Source: Blasia pusilla
Lineage: Eukaryota > Marchantiophyta > Marchantiopsida > Blasiales
Length of the DNA: 64,000 bases
Direction of reading: 5' to 3'
Assembly (NCBI GenBank): GCA_050084515.1
Contig: CM114271.1
Coordinates: forward strand, 21,390,001 to 21,454,000
Shown here one piece after another: positions 21,061 through 32,290 of this stretch (positions are counted from its first letter, which is position 1; each line of letters opens with the position of its first letter). A program made the translations under genes and the position numbers. The notes under the pieces were generated by a model that saw only the letters and a list, made by a program, of their open reading frames with translations, was not told the origin of the DNA and made no database searches.

Positions 21061-23340
21061 GAGTAAGATTGAATTGATTGTCTCCTTAAGGAGTGTAGCC
21101 TAGGGTAGGGCGAGACAAAAGCATCATAGAGGCAAGGACTCCAACCCTTGGGACGAGCATTCTTCTAAATGAATGAGGTAGTCGTCGTCATGGTTCGTCA
21201 TGGGATTATGCTGACGATGATCAACTCAGGCTTCTCAGCTTCCTAAGTCAGGCAGCTTGGGATGCGTGATTGTGGCGCGCATCGGGCGAGCGATGGCGTC
21301 CGTTACGTTGGAAATGTGGCGTAGGTATTGAAAGATTCAATTTGTATAGAGCGGTGCGTGACCAGAGTTTCACATCAGAATTAGCATTCGATCTCTAACG
21401 GAAATGAGTCCCGATCACTTTCCATATCTTGGCGATGCATCTGAGTCGTACGCGTTTGTGGAGGTTGTTTTCATGCACTTTCAGAGAAACTCGCTTTCGA
21501 ATTCACTTGCATTCTTCTCATGCAATCTTGGCTACACGGCATTGTATCTGATTTTCACGTCAAGATGTGCGTCGAAGAGGTAACCACAGATTTCATGGCC
21601 TTCATTCCCCACTTGCACGCCTAAATGTTTGCATTTCACTCCTGACGCATTTGCAGATGTGATGGGGTCCACGATTTGTTCTGTCCCGCCTTGGATGGAT
21701 AAGTCCGCCATGGGACTCCTGAAGGAGGATAGTGCTCTCGCTTTCAAACCTTTTCCAGGTTTTGCAGGTCGAACTGGAAACTGTTGAAAATTATATCTCA
21801 TCCTGGAATGCTGAGGGGAGAAATCCGCTGAGGATGAAGACGTGCTCTCAAGAATGAAGTGAAGTACGTTGTTTGGTGACGGAAATTTGCCGCTTGAGTC
21901 TGTCCTAGCCCGATCCGGCAGTCGTTGTGATAGAATATTGCCAAGCTCTCAGTATGGAACACTCTAAGACGTGAAATCCATGGCCATCATGGAGAAATTG
22001 CTCGGATCTCGCTGTTGCAGTCCTTCCCTGGACAATTTTTGGACAGCATCAGTTGGTGGACGTTTGAGCCAAGTCGATGTAGCAGATAGGACCATCCTGG
22101 ACTTTGATGTGATCAACCTCAAGTGGAAAATTGCAAATGTCTGGTCGCACGAAAATTGAATGAGGGTACGTCCTTCCCGATGCGCATATCCGCTCTTGCA
22201 CCGGATCCAGAAACATACGGACGGAGCTCACAGTGTGCACTGAATGGGGCTGGAGTGTCGCACCAGTGCTTCATGCAGTAGATGTCGGACAACTCAAGCC
22301 TCCAACTTTATGGTGCGTCGACCGTACAGGTCCATAGACAGGCCAGAGGTAAAGTTCTTTCCAGTTCCAGTACGTCATAGAAACAGCGGAGGTTAACGTT
22401 CAAATCTGGAATACCGCACTACTTCAACTGTTGGGGATGGTGACTTCTAAATTACAGCAATTTAGAGATTGACATGGAGTAATGACGTGAGGAGATCATG
22501 CATTTGCGAATTGAAGTCTCTACGTATTGTCGAGCAAGCGAGGGAAACATGCAGTAAAACGGACGTCACGTCACGTCCTCTACATGCTCTTTTTTCAAAA
22601 CAAATAGTCATGAACAGCACCAAGCACGCACTACAAAGAGCAAGAGGATGCTGACTTGATGCTCCCTCCCTTTAAGCAACGCTCGTGCATGCCCTCCCGC
22701 TTTCCAACTAAAACTCGCTAGCCACCATGGAGTCATGGACTCATAGAGTTGTTGGTTGCCACACATCCTCGCTAGCTGGCAATGAGTCCACGCAATCCGA
22801 CATCAGAGCGACTGGTTCAGATGTCAACGTTCGCGCCTTCTGAACGGATCCCATCGCCGAACCAAACGTGTCCACGCTCTACATTGGCACAGCAGGTACT
22901 GCAAGTGACGATTTCAAAATCCAATTGCACGCTTGTAGCTCGTACATGTAGAGAAGATTACCGGACACTCGAGTATTAGCTCGTAGTTGCACATCATCCA
23001 AATCGGACTACAACCTCTAGAGATCATATGGCCAACAGAGTTGAGACCCTACCAACCCAGGGCCGACTCTACATGTTATTAGGGTTTCTGCATTCCCTCA
23101 AAGTCGATGGTCTAACCTAGCCTCATGTCACGACTCACGCTTGAGTATTATGCAGCAGCAACGCAGTATCGCTGCCACATCGATTGAACAGCAGTCTCCT
23201 TCGGTCGCATGTAGAGGAACCGCAACATGCACCGCTGCCTCAATCGAGCTTATCTGCGCAGTAGATAGACTCGATTGAAGCATCCTCTAGGAAATCCCGC
23301 CACTACATCCGTTCTCTGTGTGGGATATCATCAGCACCAA
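21061..23340. other. CpG-richer island without a recognised gene
   Basis: Composition changes abruptly to CpG-richer sequence of higher complexity, unlike the AT-rich flanks. The longest frames (21532-21801 on -, 21971-22159 on +) are short and lack motifs. It could be a lost gene's exon/intron remains, a non-coding transcript, or a low-copy transposon interior. I cannot decide. Confidence 0.4.
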
Positions 23341-23357
23341 AAATTCGATGTTTAGGG

Positions 23358-23399
23358 TTTAGCCTTTGCAGTTTCTCATGCGAAACTGCAAAGGCTAAA
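23358..23399. repeat. Perfect inverted repeat, 17-bp arms, 8-bp loop
   Basis: TTTAGCCTTTGCAGTTT at 23358-23374 pairs without mismatch with AAACTGCAAAGGCTAAA at 23383-23399 around CTCATGCG. It directly follows a TTTAGGG telomere-like motif and overlaps the start of the tandem duplication at 23391. Confidence 0.9.
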
Positions 23400-23509
23400 T
23401 TGGCACACTCGTCCATTTTTTGACAATATAAAAACTAGTAAGGCTAAATTGGCACACTCGTTCCAATTTCCACTCGTCCATTTTTTGACAATATAAAAAC
23501 TAGTGAGAA
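23391..23509. repeat. Short tandem duplication
   Basis: AAGGCTAAATTGGCACACTCG followed by CCATTTTTTGACAATATAAA occurs at 23391-23439. It repeats at 23440-23509 with an extra segment of about 20 bases in the second copy that contains a repeated CACTCG. Confidence 0.85.
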
Positions 23510-23569
23510 AGAAAAAGTGTTTGGAATTTTTTGTTAATGTATAATTTGTGAAGGGAAGGGTTTAATGAT

Positions 23570-23688
23570 GCAACACAAATTCAAATCTTTCTTATCGCTC
23601 CTTGCATAAGGACATATATTTTCTTGCCGCCTAGTTGCCAAGTGAGGTGTTTACAAATCAAGAAGGCATTCTCCCATAATAATATAGA
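23570..23688 (-). mobile_element. Helitron-like 5' terminus, family 1, copy 1
   Basis: Read on the minus strand, this begins TCTATATTATTATGGGAGAA, preceded by A. That is the expected 5' TC end of a plant Helitron inserted between A and T. The next 110 bases align with 37480-37604 and 46630-46752 (shared words CTTGATNTGCAAA, GCAAGAAA). The 3' hairpin and CTRR end were not located for this copy. Confidence 0.6.
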
Positions 23689-24500
23689 TGTTGCCCGTGC
23701 ATGGCATGCCTAATATAGTTTCTTCAATAGAATGGCTTATAAACCGGTGTTGATGATATTTTTATAAATAATATTTAAATTTTTAAAATATATTTAGTTT
23801 AAAATTTTAGGTGTAATTTCCATTCTTATAAATCTTAAAAGAAGAAGAAAATCACCTTTAGATACTATCCATCTCCCCTAAATAATTACATTCCTCCCTA
23901 AAAGTTCTAACAAAAATTATTGTTCCCTTTCCATTCTTCTTACCAAAATCATATTCACTAAAAAAATTATTATTTAATTATTATTTAATTAAATGATTTT
24001 CCTTTTCCATTAAAATTTATTTTCCTTTCCCAAAATATCACATACGATATTTTTAAATTAATACGATTAATTTAAAAATAATCAAATCATTAATTTAAAT
24101 TTTTTAACATAATTATTATTTTCTAAAATCTTAGAAAAATAATAAAATTTCACTCTTTTAAGTAATTAAAATATTCCATTCAAATTTAAATGATATCCCA
24201 ATGCTCTAAATAATTTTAACCTTCCATAAAATTTGATTTATTCCTTATCCATTAAAATTCTCCCTTTCCATCACATGTGAATTAAGACACAAATTCTAAA
24301 TTTTTTTTAATCCAAATTATTCCATTTTATTAATATTTATAATCCCCCATTATAATATTTAATAAAATATTACTATTTAATAAAATATTTTTATATTTTA
24401 TTCAAATCCTTATGATTTTTTCTACTTGAAATATCTCTACCCATCTAGTGTTGTTTAAATAATAAAATTCAAACATGTTCATTACTTGAATGCCCCCTCC
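23689..24500. other. AT-rich tract
   Basis: About 800 bases of very AT-rich DNA with many short runs such as ATTTAATTATTATTTAATTA. No coding signal. It may be the interior of the Helitron-like element whose 5' end is at 24634 on the minus strand. Confidence 0.5.
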
Positions 24501-24634
24501 TACCCTAAACCCTAAAGCCTCACTACTTGGGTCTTAGCCTTATGACACGTGTCGTAAGGCTAAGACCTCAAAACGCATACGTGTCATTAACTGAGGACGG
24601 GTTCTCAAACCCCGTCCTCTTTTAATAATATAGA
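24501..24634 (-). mobile_element. Helitron-like 5' terminus with hairpins, family 2
   Basis: On the minus strand the element would begin TCTATATTATTAAAAGAGGA at 24634, with host A before it. Just inside are a hairpin of 9-bp arms (GAGGACGGG 24593-24601 with CCCGTCCTC 24611-24619) and a 36-bp near-perfect palindrome at 24531-24566. A CCCTAAACCCTAAA motif lies at 24503-24517. TCTATATTATTA-type starts are characteristic of plant Helitrons. No Rep/helicase gene is present, so it is non-autonomous or fragmentary. Confidence 0.6.
24531..24566. repeat. 36-bp palindrome centred on ACACGTGT
   Basis: GTCTTAGCCTTATGACAC and its partner pair across the centre, with one mismatched position per arm. The centre contains a CACGTG G-box. 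Confidence 0.9.
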
Positions 24635-26118
24635 TACAGGGCCAACGTAATGATGGAGTGAAAAGAAGCGCCTTAGTCCAACTCACAAAGCTGGTTGAAT
24701 GGGAATGTAGTCAAAGCTAAATACACAATGATGCGTGGTGACGAGAATCTAGGATGTGGAGAGTTAGGAGGTGGGTAAATTATGGGAGGAGGTAGAAACC
24801 CATTATCTAATACATTAAATTATAGTGGTGTTTCTTATTCTACTACAAAGCTCTGAAGACTTAGCACATTGCAATTTTAATAGAGCACCATGCGATTGAT
24901 ATAGCACCGCATTAATGCCCCTTTATTTCTTAACACCTCTCTTGGACAAATGGCCATCTCATCCAATAGAATTGTTCTCCTTCTCAACACTTAAGATCAA
25001 TGGAAGTATTCACAGTTCATCTAGGAGTGTTGAGGGTTAGATAAGTCATTAACCATTAAACTACCCCATGCATGGCATTGCCTCCACTAGTATTTTTAGT
25101 GAGAGATTGTACAAGTCTAAGTGGCAAGTTAGAGATCTAGAGCTACGAGGAGAGGATCGAGATGGATATATATGTTTGCATAGAAGAATGTAGCAAGTGT
25201 GGCAACTTGAAGAGCATGGGTTGTCTAAAGGGGCTATGAGTTGAGTTGGATTATGGTGTGGGAAAGTTGTAGACATTGCCATGCTTTCCATTTATTCAAA
25301 TCATCAATCTTAGAGGCATAGGTCCTCAAAGATAGTATGAAATCAACCTTTCTAGAGTTCAACTAAAGCAATGTGAGAGTGTACCATAAACCTTTACACA
25401 AGATAACATATATTCCAAGAAATGTTGTCTTAGCATATGTTTTCGATTAGCTTCATTCTTGAGTAATTTTGGGGAGTTCGAGGTGTTCCCTAAGGATTTT
25501 CACTTTAGTATGTGAGAGCTATTTAATTCTTTGCAAAAAATTACTTTAAATTTATTATTTAAAATTTTCATAGATTAGAATTCTATTTTATAATTTTAAT
25601 TAGGACCACCAAAATTCACTGTATTATGAAAGAAAAACCTTAAAAGAGGACAAAGAAAGGCAATGATACCACAAGCATGGAAAGAGGGACTACATTCAAA
25701 AAGAAAGTGACAATAAGCCAACAAAGAAACCAACACTATGAGCTACACAATTAATAGCTTGAAACAAATGTGATGTAAATAGTGCTAAACACTAGTATTT
25801 GGTCAAATGTGAGTGGACAAGGAGATGAATGGTCCGCAACCACTTTAGCTCAACTTATCACACCAACACTTATGCTTGTTGTAATGCCATCAAGCTACAT
25901 TGCCCAAACTAAGTAGTGACAACATAGAGAGATTCAGAGAAGGACTACGAGAAGGGGCAAGTTGATGATTCACGAGGGAGTAGTGAACACATATTTTCAG
26001 GAAAATATCAAAAGACACATGTAAATGCATAAAAACTTCCACAAAAAAAGATTAGATCCATCGGTCGCATGTCTCACCATGTAACTTAACTCCTTGATTC
26101 TTGCTATAGTAGTCCGAC
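24635..26118. other. No gene recognised
   Basis: Moderately AT-rich DNA with short frames only, the longest being 25061-25291 on the minus strand. No termini, RNA genes or domains were found. Confidence 0.55.
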
Positions 26119-26126
26119 GTACCAAG

Positions 26127-27202
26127 CAAGGTTGCACACAGACAAATTCTGTGACTGCGGACTTACGTGTGTCCCTAATACATACATTTCTATGCGGGCC
26201 TAGATACCCGCAGCCTGCCGTGCCCACAACATAGACCTAGGCTTGGTGAGCCTGCATCCAATCTATGAATCGTCTCCCCTTCTTGCCACCTATTTTGTAG
26301 CCTACATCAAGCATTCATGGCCCGCACAAGCCCGTTGTGGCCTACAACAAGCCCGTATAGGCAACTTGTGCGGACCCTGAGCCCGCTTTGTGGGTCATAT
26401 GAAGGCCTAGCTATGAGCCATGATAGCCCTATGGGGGTCTTGAGCCGCTCAATGCAATCCCAACCCGCCCTATGGGACTGGTCGGCAAGGTTGCACACAA
26501 ACGGACAATTCCGTCCATGGGACGGACATTCTCGGCCCGCACCCGAGCCCGCCCAGAGCCTGCCATGTAGACCCGAGCTGACGAAGCCCGTATCCGTTGT
26601 GTGGCTTGCCATGGCCCGGGGCAGGCGTGCAGGGGGGACTTGATCCCCATTGGACAGGCTCAGGCCTGCGTAGGGCCCGCCCAAATCCCGCATGGCGGGC
26701 TCAAGGTCCGCGGGATTTGGTCTGCCCTACGACCCTTGAGCTCGCCATGTGCGGGCCTAGTTTAATTGCAGGCTTGCCGCAAACTGTGGCAGGCCACGCA
26801 ATGGGTGCAGGCTCCCTCAGCCCGGGTCTACGCGGCAGGCTTGGGTGTGGGCTCGTGTCAAGGCCGTAGGTACTCGGGTCCGCATGGACATGTCCATCCA
26901 TAAGACGAACATAAGTCCACGGACTTTATCCCTTTGCAACCTTGCTGGTCAGGGGCCCAGTGTGAGCTTAGGGCATCCTGGTGAGGACTAGATGGGGACC
27001 ACGCAGGGGATTCATACTAACCAGGAAAAGACTCATAGCCAACACACCTATTCAATCCTTGCCCGTCTCCCTTAATCTGAGCCTGCACGTGTTGCAAGGT
27101 CTAAACCTTGCGTGTGCTATTGGGATATCCAAAAAACTTGGGCAAGGACTCATTGGGCATGTCCATCCCATGGACAGACATGTCAATTTCCATACAACCT
27201 TG
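26127..27202. mobile_element. Outer hAT-type MITE, interrupted by a second copy
   Basis: It begins CAAGGTTGCACACAGA and ends CATACAACCTTG, the same TIR family as the element at 18959. Flanks GTACCAAG (26119-26126) and CTACGAAG (27203-27210) agree at 6 of 8 positions, a plausible decayed 8-bp TSD. Removing the inner element and its duplicated 8 bases leaves about 609 bp. The interior has AGCCCG and GCCCGC tracts. No coding capacity. Confidence 0.72.
26486..26944. mobile_element. Inner hAT-type MITE nested in the outer copy
   Basis: A 459-bp element begins CAAGGTTGCACACAAACGGA and ends TTTGCAACCTTG. Flanks CTGGTCGG (26478-26485) and CTGGTCAG (26945-26952) match at 7 of 8 positions, an 8-bp TSD. 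The interior is strongly GC-rich and carries mutually overlapping open frames on both strands, which are composition artefacts. Confidence 0.82.
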
Positions 27203-27210
27203 CTACGAAG

Positions 27211-28229
27211 TCAGAGCGAATTGGATAAATAACCACCACATCGTCTTCTCGGATGAGAGATTACTTGTGTGATAGAAGGTAGGACATGTAAAAAATTACC
27301 TTTGTGTGATAGGTGGTGTCAACCATGTCTTTCCTTCCTCACTTGGCACCACCAAATTTTCTGTTGTATTCTCCAAATACAGGTTTACATTTTATCTGCC
27401 GTCTTTATTTCTTGGCATGCGTACTTACTAATATACAATGCATTAATTTTTATTTTGGAACTGATAAGAAAAAATAGATTTTACGACCATTAAAATAGGA
27501 AATGATAACCGGGAAAGAAAGCATTTGATTAGGTAACTTCGTTATATAGTAAGAAATTGACCTCAAGGTTTAAACCCTTGGGAAGTCTAGTTAATCTAGC
27601 ATTCACAGTGTCAAGACGCACCTGTTATGCTAATATGCTCAACTGTGCGTATGGAATCTTCATCGGAAAGATCAAAAAGATGTATACCTGGAAAGAGAAT
27701 CTCCTCTCCTTTAAGTCCGTCACTAGTCAACGATTCTGTGAGGTTGGTAACTGCATGGAGACGGGAGTTACAGAACCGTAAGATGCGGTCAGATCTTTGA
27801 GCGAACTTAGAAGATGCCGTCAGACCCCAAGGCGACGAAGTTGGCTAAATCGTGTCCAACCCTTGGCTAACTCTTTCCGTCCAACCCAAGTTAGCCAACC
27901 CGCCCACCACTTGTCAGCTCAGGTGCGAGCGCGTAAGAAGAACGAACAGGTTTCGGCAGACGTCCAGGTGCTCTGAATCCGTCGGGGACGTGAAGCTGTG
28001 CCGGCCGTGTATGACTACAGTCACTGAATGTACAAGGTGTTCGTGAATCCCAACGAATACTTACGGGATGCCGGAAGAGAATATTATGCAATCGCAATGC
28101 AAATATTGACTAGTTTTTTCCCTTGGGAAAAAGGCCTCTTGATTGCCCCCTAAATTTTTCAGTTAATTATGTCCAACACCAATGATTCATTTCAGATTCT
28201 TTTATTCACCCTAAACCCTAATTCTACAA
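27211..28229. other. No gene recognised
   Basis: Mixed-composition DNA. A CpG-richer patch at about 27780-28090 has no convincing frame. A CCCTAAACCCTAA motif lies at 28209-28221, just left of the Helitron candidate. Confidence 0.5.
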
Positions 28230-28444
28230 TCTATACTATTATCGGAGGAGCGATTTTCAAGTGGCGACACGGGATAATCCACCACGTGTCCTTTGACATG
28301 TGGTGGACTATCCCGTGTCATGGCATGGGCATTCGGATAGGGAGGGCATTCAAGAAGCATTCAAAGTTAAGGACCGGGACGTTTAGGGTTAGGGACTGTG
28401 GAGTGGACCATGCATTGCACGGTCTCCCCACGGGTCCTAACTAG
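28230..28444 (+). mobile_element. Candidate 215-bp non-autonomous Helitron
   Basis: The 5' end is TCTATACTATTATCGGAGGA, preceded by A (28229). The 3' end is CTAG (28441-28444), followed by T. This gives the A|TC...CTRR|T arrangement of Helitrons. A 3' hairpin (GACCATGCA / TGCACGGTC, one mismatch) lies about 15-20 bases before the end, slightly further than usual. An internal inverted repeat with 25-bp arms lies at 28266-28319. No Rep/helicase gene, so it would depend on another copy. Confidence 0.68.
28266..28319. repeat. Inverted repeat, 25-bp arms, 4-base loop
   Basis: Left arm 28266-28290 and right arm 28295-28319 pair at 23 of 25 positions around CTTT. The arms contain CCACGTGTC, a G-box-like word. 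Confidence 0.9.
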
Positions 28445-30240
28445 TGTCGGAAAACAGGAGGAATCAAGGTTGGGCCATAGACATAGTACAAGTGGTAAGT
28501 GTAAAGCTCACTTTGCATTCATGTTAGCATACACCTTCCAATTTTGGGGCACGCCTCAAACTATCCAACTATTACCCTTTAAAAAGAAATACTAGACATG
28601 AATATAAACATGAATAAAAGTATATGGGGAAGCACATAGGAAGTACAAGGAGGGAAGGGGGGTGGACTCAAAAAGTTTGGGCACAGCAAGACCACATCCA
28701 TGGGGGAGAAAAAAAGGGGAACCCTCTAAACAATTGCCCTTTAGTGGCGTGAAATGATGATAAATGTGTCCATATTGTGGTGGGTTTGACGCAACTTGCG
28801 CAATGCAAGGGAGGCATCCCAAGGGGCTTGAAGGGAGGCCAACCTATAAGAGATTTTGGCCGTAACCCTTGTCCTTTCTTTTCCCATATACTTTAGAGGT
28901 TTACCGTATGCCAAGGTAATCCTTGTCACAATGAACTCCGAATATGGCATTTCACCTTCACATTCAACATATATGGAGACTTGGAGAGGCAAGGAGAGGG
29001 TGTAAGGTGCAAAATGGAAAAGGGTGTGGATTAATGCCTTTCTTTTGAACAATGCGGGTTCGTTAACTATACAACATATATGTTTCCAATAGGCCACTTA
29101 AGGAAATGCAAAAAATGATTGGAGTCTACAATTCTAAAAAGCTCAAAGATTCCAAACCATGAAACCTTGCTCATATTTGCAAAGAAAATGCTTTGCATGT
29201 TGCCTATGACCTCATGTTAAGAGTATTTGAGATGTCTTTTGCAAATAAGCCTCCTTCACAATGGCCATATATTGAGTCTTTTTTAAATCAAGCATGCGAT
29301 ATGCTCTTGGGACTGGAACAACCCCTTCTTCTTCTTCTTCTTCTTCTTCTTGAAGCTAAACGTACGATAGTCAATCAAGGATCACTTTCTAGAAATATAA
29401 AGTAAACTCCATAATAATATGAAAATTTCCATAAATAGTAAGTTCATCAAACAGGCTCCAAATAGGCCTATATTGTTGCATGTTACCCTACACTTCAACA
29501 ATTCATCTATGGACTACTTGGTTCAATCGCAGACCTCTCCCAAAGTGCCGTGCGGATAATCTTACTCACGCTACCAAAGATGTAACAATTAGAAGGACAA
29601 TTTAGTACATGTAGTAGAGGAATACTTAGTTGTTTTGGACCAAAGGCAAACACAACTGATATGTGAAAGAGAATATATTTCTTCCTAATTAGGGCTTAGT
29701 ATGATGAATTGCTCAAGGGTATGGGAAGAGGTATTGGCTAAGATCTCATCCATGCAAAAATTAGGACCTAAGAATTCAAAAATCATGAAGAATTTATTCA
29801 ATCACTCGACCTCGTATCTCATTAAACGATAGGGATAAAGGCTCTACTTTGGCGAAGACATTGGTGGCTATACTAGATTTGAAATAGCTTTTACAACTAT
29901 CTCCATAAAGTGTAGACTTGTTTGTTTCAACTTTTCTTTTTATAAGAAATTGAATCTGGAGTATGTACAAGATTAATGCATATTTTTTCAATCTCAATGT
30001 AGGGAATAAATATAATGTTTAAAAAAATTTCTTCGCGAAGATCTTTCATCTTTAGATTATAGTGGATCGGGCCTTTCGAGGATGAAAAAGAAGCCGTCAA
30101 TATAACATGTTGTCGTTTGACTTTGGTTGAGATGAAAATTTTCGTGCGCATACACATCGTTTTCACCAAAGACACACTCGATCCTATGCTAACTAATGGC
30201 ATTGAAACATTAAAACATTAAGTACCAAAATATCTCCAAT
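28445..30240. other. No gene recognised; CTT microsatellite
   Basis: Open frames occur on the minus strand (28741-29097, 118 codons; 28592-28822; 29927-30202), but no domain is recognised. A (TTC)n run of about 9 units lies near 29325-29351. The sequence may be a decayed element on the minus strand. Confidence 0.45.
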
Positions 30241-30259
30241 TTAAATCAAAGTTCACTCT

Positions 30260-30560
30260 CACAAATCTCTCTCTCTCTCTCAAACCAAACCCACTCTCCT
30301 AATGAAAGGCTTGGACTACAAACACAAGGCAAGGAGGACCATAGCTCCGCCGCCTCATGCCAAGAGGTTCAACAAAAACAGAACGAGTTCCAAAGCTCTC
30401 TCTCTTTGGGTAAACCCCCTTCCTTCTCCCAAGTTCTCTCTCTATGATAACCTATGCTTGTAGGTCATCTCCTTGGCTCTTGACTTGCTGTAGGGGGTCA
30501 AGGGTCACTTCCCAAAGTAGAAATTAAACTATATTCAAAATGATATCTTACGTGAAATAG
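30260..30560. repeat. Dispersed repeat, copy 1 (pairs with 34688-34960)
   Basis: A (CT)n tract near 30266-30282 precedes ACACAAGGCAAGGAGGACCA, TAGCTCCGCC and CTCTCTCTTTGGGTAAACC. Diverged versions of these occur in the same order at 34690-34790. It is a dispersed element fragment without coding signal. Confidence 0.65.
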
Positions 30561-32290
30561 TAAGTTTCTCTATATGGCTCCAAATGAGCCGCAACAAAGG
30601 GGAAATGTGATCTCTCATGTTACCCGTGGCCTCAATAGGTCATTTTTGACCTCTTGAGGTTGTCCTCCATTATCCTAGAAGGGCGCTCTACTAGATCTTG
30701 TCGATCTATTTTAAAAGAGGTGACAAAACTTTAACCGTAGAGAGAGGACATTTGGCTGCCATCTTAAAGTTATAGAGAAAATAACCTAAAATCACTAAAG
30801 TAGATCAAATACCAAAATTGAGCTCTACTACAAGACGATTTCACAACTTAACTTCATTTTGGGGTTAAGTTGTGAAATTAGTCATTGAGACTGGAGAGTC
30901 ACACATTGTCTTCTCCACAATCAACTTCTCAGGGATATATTAAACTTCTAGTAGTATCTTGGGAGGTATCCATTTGATAACAAAGTACATCAAGGTTATT
31001 TGGAAGAAGATCAATGTTGGCTTTGATTTGATCTGAGCTTCTTAATTTTCATGCCTTCAAGCTTTATCAGGGAAGTAACAAGTACCCCACACAAGTCATG
31101 CCTTCTACTATAGCTTAGAAAATTATCTCTTGGATGGCTTGTGCCTTACTAATTTTTGTATGAAACTTTTACCACTATATGCCATTAGCCCTTATTTCCA
31201 TAATTCACCGCAAGTAGAAGAGCTTTCCACAACAGGATCAAGTTTCTAGTTGCCTTATGAGCAACACTTTCTCGAGGTCCATGCTTGTGCTCCACAAGGA
31301 ACATCTATACATCACCTAAATGTAACTCTACATGAGATATTTGCTTCTCAATGCTCTTGAATCTTGATCTCAAACTCATATGTGGACAAGCCCATAAATT
31401 TATCTCCACCTTGCCATAAAATGTATTTGTGGAGGTTCATAGGCATGGAATCATCAACATCAACGTTGAATTTAGATGCAAAAAAAACCCTCCACTTTGT
31501 AAGCGAATTTTTTTCGCCACGTATGAGATCATTTCCTCCTTTCATGCACCCTCAAGGCTCTATTTTCTTGTTGAAAATTCAGAGCAAATTCTATTTGCTC
31601 TGAATTTGCAAGCAAGATAAGGGTATCAACATATGTACTTCGTTGGAAAGTACTTGCATGACCATCGCCTTTATCCAAGTGGGAGGGAATTCCAAATTTT
31701 TTCCCCGCTTCATCGCCAACTCAATTCACTTGGATATAGGGATTTGTCCAACCCTTGGCAACATTTCTTCAAATTTCGGCTCTTGCCCACAAAAATTTCA
31801 CCAAGATGGCACAACAAAAGCAACTCTCGTTTAATTTTAACCGCTTGTACAATGTTAATGTTTTAGCCACCGATCCCTTCTTGACATCCTTATAACCTTT
31901 CCCGGAAGTTTTCGACATTCTACCATTGCATTATTCACTCCCTCTAGTCAATATTTTGTACTCTGCCCATAATCAGCTTCCTAGAACTTACAACATGTAA
32001 ACCCCATTTCACCAACACCCTAAACATGCTAACACAATGGGGGGGGCTAATGAGGCACGATTAGTTCCCATGGGACCCACGGGGCTACTTGAGCAATAAT
32101 TTTATAGTTTCAAGGGCAACATCCAAGCTCTCAAAATTGAGGCGAAAATCAAGTGATTTTAGACATGTGGGGGTATCTTTTTGCGCCTTTTCCAAACTTT
32201 GCGGCTTTTCCAGACTCGAGAAGGATTGAATTGAAACTTTAATATTTATCGGAAGAGATCCTTTATAGATCCCTTTTAATACCTTTCCGT
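30561..32290. other. No gene recognised
   Basis: AT-rich DNA with one minus-strand open stretch (31348-31545, 65 codons) and overlapping + frames near 31364-31866. None has a motif that I recognise. It could be the antisense remnant of a retroelement. Confidence 0.45.

Noticed and set aside
24503-24517. Interstitial telomere array
   Set aside because: Only two CCCTAAA units. Too short for a telomere remnant and more like a telobox motif.
26307-26693. 128-codon minus and 108-codon plus frames
   Set aside because: Both lie in the GC-rich interiors of the nested MITEs. Overlapping open frames on both strands are composition artefacts.
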